Below, piece by piece: positions 59,331-64,000 of a stretch of 64,000 bases of DNA. The notes under the pieces are model-generated. The model made no database searches, was not told where the DNA came from, and was given only the letters and a program-made list of their open reading frames with translations. Each line of letters opens with the position of its first letter. Within the stretch, counting starts at the first letter, position 1. The stretch lies in assembly GCA_018340375.1 (NCBI GenBank), contig JAFFJZ010000003.1:7750001-7814000 (forward strand), in the 5' to 3' direction. Source of the stretch: Gonatopus flavifemur (lineage: Eukaryota; Arthropoda; Insecta; Hymenoptera; Dryinidae). Both the position numbers and the translations under genes were made by a program.

Positions 59331-61051
59331 AGATATAGTCCTGGAAATCGTGGAATATACTGAGAGAGAGACACAGAAGGGATTCGAAGGAAAGCGACTT
59401 GCTACGAGAGATACATCTCAGGAATTACAAAGCTCGAGCGATCGAACCGAGTCAACCTTCCTCGGATGTCAAGAAAGTAAAGGACCGAGTGGAATGAACG
59501 AAAAAATGAAAAAAAAAAGAGGAAAAATCTCTTGACGTACTCCCATATAGCAACATAACAGTAAAGTTTTTGCTGTTTCAGCCTCGTTCTCAACCAACAA
59601 TATTCTGTTTCTTGCTTCTACAAAAGGATAAATCAAAGGAACGGTGTGATATCTTCACTGTAAGGAATGTTAGGATGTCTCCTGTGCGTACAGTATTTTA
59701 TAAAACAATATATAAAAATTCACATTTTTTTAAGGATTTTTTTCTCCACAATGTATATGAAATGACCTACCTTTGAAATTTTTTGCAGTGGTATTCTGTG
59801 GGTGAATTTTGTTACTAATTTTCGTTAGCTATCCACGTTCAAGATTCACGGATAAAAAAAGAAAATTGACCAGCAAAATCTGGTTGTGCTGTGTACTACT
59901 CTTTGCCGAAACAGCGACTTTTTTGGATATGGAATTAGCTGTGGCTGCGAATTATTCGTAGAAGCAGCTGAATTTCAAGTATTCCATTATACAAAATAGC
60001 AAACAAATTTAGCATGTGATTATTTTTATACATTCTTCAAGTTAGAAGAGATGCGCACAATCATCGTTTACGAATATCTTGTATTTAAGAATATACTTTC
60101 GAAAATCTCCAGAGTCAACTCGATTTCACTTACTCTCTCGCGATCTTTTGGATGAATACGGAAAAACAACTGCGAATATTCTCATTTTGTTCCGAAACAT
60201 TTGTTGTTTCCAGATAGTTTGTTATATAATGAGAAGGAAAAATTATGACATGTATTGCATGAATAAACATTGTTTGATAAACTTATGAAATATTGAAGCG
60301 TGCCATCGAATTTTTCAACATATTTAAAAATCTAATTTTCAATCAATATGTATGTTAATTCAAACATTTGTGAGTACGCGTGAGGATAATTACATAGATA
60401 GTGAAGTTTTTATACGCTTCTTCCACGAAAATAAATAACAAGCATCTGAAGAGAGATTTGTTATCATGTGACTACATGTCAAAATATCTCCACGTAATGG
60501 ATTTCGTTATTACCTTGGATAAACGTGCAATTACCCGAGTTTTATGCTAAGAACTATGTTGTCGCAGTCAGCTCATTCAACTATTCTACGTGGTAAAAAA
60601 AAAACTTTCAGGCAATTAAATCGATCACAGTAGGTAAAAATTCCACAAAATTTGGTAAATTCGTTGTATTTTTGATATAGTTACCAAAATTTTTGTAATT
60701 TTCCCGACTTCCCTGAATTATCGAAGAACTTTTTGGTAAATTTATCGATTTTTTTCACAGTATATGCAGAGATCGCTCATGAATGTGGGACCAGTTCTGG
60801 TTCATTCTTGGCCCAGACCAGCCACTCTTTGATCAAGAATGATCCCACGTTATTCCCAATATTTCAATGGAAAAAAGCAAATAGCTGCTAAATTTTAGCT
60901 GCTATAGCAAAATTTTCACCCTCATCAGCCAAATTTCAACTGATGTTGCTAAGAAATCAGCTGTCCTATGGGTGTTGAAATATTTAGCTACAATACCTAA
61001 AATTTAGCTGATACTAGTATTCCTGCACTAAAATCTAGTTCTTTTTACCAG

Positions 61052-61209
61052 AAAATATGATTGTGACGACCAGAAAAAAGTGATTAAAGCCAGAATTAAC
61101 CACATATTCTGGTTACTACACCAAGAAAAAAAATTCGGTTACTCTGACCTCGAGAATGTGAATTTATTTTTGGCTTCAACCACTTTTTCTGGTCGTCACA
61201 ATCATATTT
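61052..61209. mobile_element. foldback / MITE-like inverted repeat (158 bp)
   Basis: AAATATGATTGTGACGACCA then GAAAAAAGTGATTAAAGCCA pairs with the right arm TGGCTTCAACCACTTTTTCT then GGTCGTCACAATCATATTT. Words such as ACCAGA, GTGACGACCAG and GGCTTCAACCA recur in the element at 61894. Confidence 0.75.
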
Positions 61210-61893
61210 CTTGATGAATAGGACCAGATTTCAAGTTATTGCAATCAGAATATGTTTTAACCAGGTCATTTTTCTTTCAGTGTGTACAGTTTTTGTTCTT
61301 GCAGCTATCGTTCCATCCCTGGATAGCCGATTGTAGTTGCAGATGTCAATGTATCATGAAAAAATGAAGTTACATGTTCTCATAACTCACTATATCTAAG
61401 CATTAATTTAGAGTAAACTGGAACTATATGTCTACGGTAGCTATTTTCCCAGAGTATTAATGTTTTGGGTGTAATTTTCAGCGATCACTCTCTGCCAATG
61501 AGTTTTATGGGAAAATTCAACGTAAGGAACGGCTACCAACGCTGGTGAAAGGTCGATACTTTGTTCTGGAACACCCTGTATGCTTTGACCAAGATTTGTC
61601 GCATAAACTTTTATGGCTTTATGCATCAAGTTTATGCCTTTGTGTGCCTAACCCCTTTGAATCTTCAAGATATCCTATAAAAATCTAGTAGAACTACGTG
61701 ACTCATTTTGAAAATACAAAACCGCAATTGACCACTTCACATCATCACATCACATTACCACATCCAATTTCATACTATACTATATCTAATCCCACGCTAT
61801 CTGGTCATAATAAATCGTATTGAAACTTCCTGAGCCTGGGGGTGAGGTCGTTGTTGCAAAATTGTCTTTCCTTTCAAACTTCTCATTCACAAC

Positions 61894-62080
61894 TCCACTG
61901 AGAAAAAAGTGACGTGGTCACGACAACCATCCTTGCATGGTTAAGAACTTATGGTTCCAGTGGCCTGAAATCTAGTTATGATGACTAGGAAAACAAGACA
62001 AGGTCACGTGAATCTGGTTGTGGCAACTAATTAGATGGAATGGTTGAAGCCAAAAATAACCAGATTTGTCTCTGAGTGTA
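61894..62080. mobile_element. related element with CACTGAGAAAAAA end
   Basis: Left end CACTGAGAAAAAAGTGAC, right end CCAGATTTGTCTCTGAGTG. Internal GTGGTCACGACAACC, AAATCTAGTTATGATGACTA and GGTTGAAGCCAAAAATAACC echo the element at 61052, so the two look like members of one family. Confidence 0.5.
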
Positions 62081-62229
62081 TCATCTGTTCAAGGTAAGTA
62101 ACCCTTTTCCTTTCATCTGCACCTAACGAGTTGTTGATTACCTTTTCTTTTGTCTGAACTAAAATATTCGATTCGCAGGTCACTCAACCGGCGCGCCGCG
62201 GCGCTTTGGTCAATATAGAAACATGGTTC

Positions 62230-62500
62230 TCATCGATTATTCTCATCACTCTCTAAAATTGTTAGAGTGGTATTTCACTCTTTAACCAGCCAAAAGTAAG
62301 CGTGTCGAAATTTCGAGTGCAATTTTCACTCTTTTAGAGCGATAATCTAAGGTTTGAGGTTATCAACTCACAGTCACTCCAATTCTAGAGTGAATTTTTC
62401 AGTGTAAAAGAGTGGGATTCCACTCGAAGCAGACTGACTCACTTCTGAGACTCATTGGAGCGAGACGAGTGATTTTTCACTCTTCCGGATTTAGAGAGCA
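62230..62500. repeat. cluster of CACTC / GAGTG words
   Basis: CACTC and GAGTG, often extended to CACTCTT or TAGAGTG, occur more than a dozen times in about 270 bp on both strands, with TTTTTCAGTGTAAAAGAGTG in the middle. The arrangement is foldback-like but not a simple tandem array. Confidence 0.55.
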
Positions 62501-62557
62501 GTTGATTTATTAAAAAGAAAACAGTTGACAATAAAAAAATTGTGATGCTCGAAGATA

Positions 62558-62862
62558 TGAAGCTGAAATTAGCAGCCAATGCACGAGACAAAAAAAATGG
62601 AGAACATTTACCGTCGCTTCCAGTCTTTGAATGAAAATCTTTACAAAATATATCTCACATCATGAGACAAAAATAGATTTTTCTTTTCAGGATGACGCGT
62701 TGTCATCCCACACGGTAAATTTCTCCATTTTCTTCTTCCCGTGTGGATGTAACTTCCGATAGAATCGTTTTATTAGATATTTAAGTATCCAATCTGTTAC
62801 AACTCAATCAATGTTACAACGACTGACTGCTAACTTCTGGTCGCTAATTTCAGCTTTATTAT
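62558..62862. mobile_element. family C foldback (about 305 bp)
   Basis: GAAGCTGAAATTAGCAGCCA at the left faces ACTGCTAACTTCTGGTCGCT then AATTTCAGCTTTA at the right. An inner pair CACGGTAAATTTC / GAACATTTACCGTCG is also present. No coding capacity. Confidence 0.5.
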
Positions 62863-64000
62863 ATACTCTACAAAAATCCAAATGGAAAATTTGCTCATTG
62901 AATCTAAACAGCGTTTGCTTCGTTTGCATTGTTATACTTTAAACGTTGATAATGTGGGGATAAACCATACGTGAATTATTTTGTAATTTGTAGAAGAAAT
63001 TGAACGTCTTATCATGCGTAAGGAGGTCTACGCGAATAATGCGTACTGATATTATCCAAATTTATCGTTTATTGTGAAAAAGCGAACATCGTATACTTGC
63101 TTTGCGTTCATTTTGAATAATATATTTTACATACTCTACTCACTTTTTATCATAAATTTCATGTATTCACATATTCATCAATAAATGAACAAGAATTGTC
63201 GAGTATTGGATATGTGAAAAGAAAATCAATCAATAAAGTGTGTTAATATTTAGTCATAGAATAAACAACATTCATAAACATTAATATGCATTAGTCGATT
63301 GAACCTTCTTTACGGATAGAGCAAGATGTTTGATCTCTTCAATAATTTTATCATAAATCGGAATACGATTCATTACGAAACGTAAGTGAAGCGAGTCCCG
63401 TGAACTATGCAATAATGTGAAGTTTTTTTCTTTTATTATAAATAATTCTAACAGTTAATTGAGTTGAATAAATGAACTATATCAATGATAATGTATTCAC
63501 AACGGCTTATGAAATCTAATCTTGTTTCTTCTCTGTGTTTTCATTCAAACATGGATCTCAAAAATATTCGAAATTTAATTTTCAATGTAAACAAAATTAT
63601 CTTAAAAAGATTCTTTCAGGGGAATTTATCAAGCTGCTGTAGCTTGAATTCCATGTAAGTTGAGATATTAATTTGTTCTTCAACGAATACAATTCATTTC
63701 CAATTTTCCCTTCGTATCATTTCCTAAAAGGGAATTATCATTCGATTTCGTAAAATGTTCCTTTTCAATTTGTTGTTCGTTTTATGCCTCAAAAATTTCA
63801 AAGTGGTCGGCCCTGGAGTAACATTATTGTACGGCCCCCACAACGCCTACGATTATATACTCTCTTCAGCCCACTCTTTCTTTTTCTCGTACAATGTGAT
63901 CCTCTTTCTCCCACATCGTCCAAAACTGCAACCCGTACCACGATGACAAAGATTCTCTCTCGCCGTCATGATGATGTAGGAAGGTTCCCTGAACGTACTA

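Larger units (their letters stand above)
45427..64000 (-). other. 5' intron(s) and upstream region of Midnolin; no other gene seen
   Basis: No exon on either strand could be supported by domain match or splice-consistent frame. The region holds many small transposon relics, listed individually, and a promoter-like patch near 59.2 kb. The open frames here are short and lack recognisable domains, including the + frame at the window end (63755-63946). Confidence 0.5.

Noticed and set aside
63755..63946. + frame at the window end
   Set aside because: Hydrophobic and Phe/Leu-rich with no recognisable family or splice context.
45427..64000. Polydnavirus or other endogenous viral genes, expected if the host is a parasitoid wasp
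   Set aside because: No frame long enough or similar to such genes was seen; no supporting motif.
1..64000. CRISPR arrays, bacterial operons, tRNA and rRNA genes
   Set aside because: No spaced direct-repeat array, no operon-like packed frames, and no A/B box or rRNA-like stretch was recognised by eye.

Overview
The window is AT-rich animal DNA from an insect. Evidence for a nuclear arthropod genome: two intron-rich genes with GT-AG introns, long introns, abundant short inverted-repeat transposons, and a piggyBac-type transposon at TTAA. The protein sequences look closest to my recollection of hymenopteran ones, perhaps a parasitoid wasp, but the species cannot be fixed from sequence alone. 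Nothing looks bacterial or viral, and no tRNA, rRNA or CRISPR was recognised.

Layout. 1-4 kb: degenerate transposon debris carrying a well-preserved but internally deleted piggyBac-like element (1018-2891). 4.7-5.7 kb: a candidate three-exon gene for a 170-residue protein I do not recognise. 5.7-11 kb: non-coding, with a run of foldback elements (hAT-like, PIF/Harbinger-like and unclassified). 11.3-20.3 kb: a complete 11-exon gene on the + strand for Mind bomb 2, a RING E3 ubiquitin ligase. The exons sum to 3039 nt, exactly 1012 codons plus stop. 20.3-26.1 kb: convergent 3' region with no gene seen. 26.1-45.4 kb: the last four coding exons of a minus-strand gene for Midnolin (Drosophila stuxnet), with introns of about 3 and 14 kb. 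45.4-64 kb: presumably the first intron(s) and upstream region of Midnolin. The exon for the start of its ubiquitin-like domain was not found, although a GC-richer patch near 59.2 kb could be a 5' untranslated exon. This last part holds many short transposon relics, including a Penelope-like GIY-YIG fragment near 51.1 kb.

The two confident genes converge tail to tail and both act in protein turnover. Mib2 attaches ubiquitin (in animals, to Notch-ligand and muscle-related targets). Midnolin carries nuclear proteins to the proteasome without ubiquitination. I see nothing that shows the adjacency is functional. The most notable gene-level oddity is the first RING of Mib2, which lacks its central metal ligands while the last RING is intact. 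Most other novelty is in uncharacterised non-autonomous repeat families.
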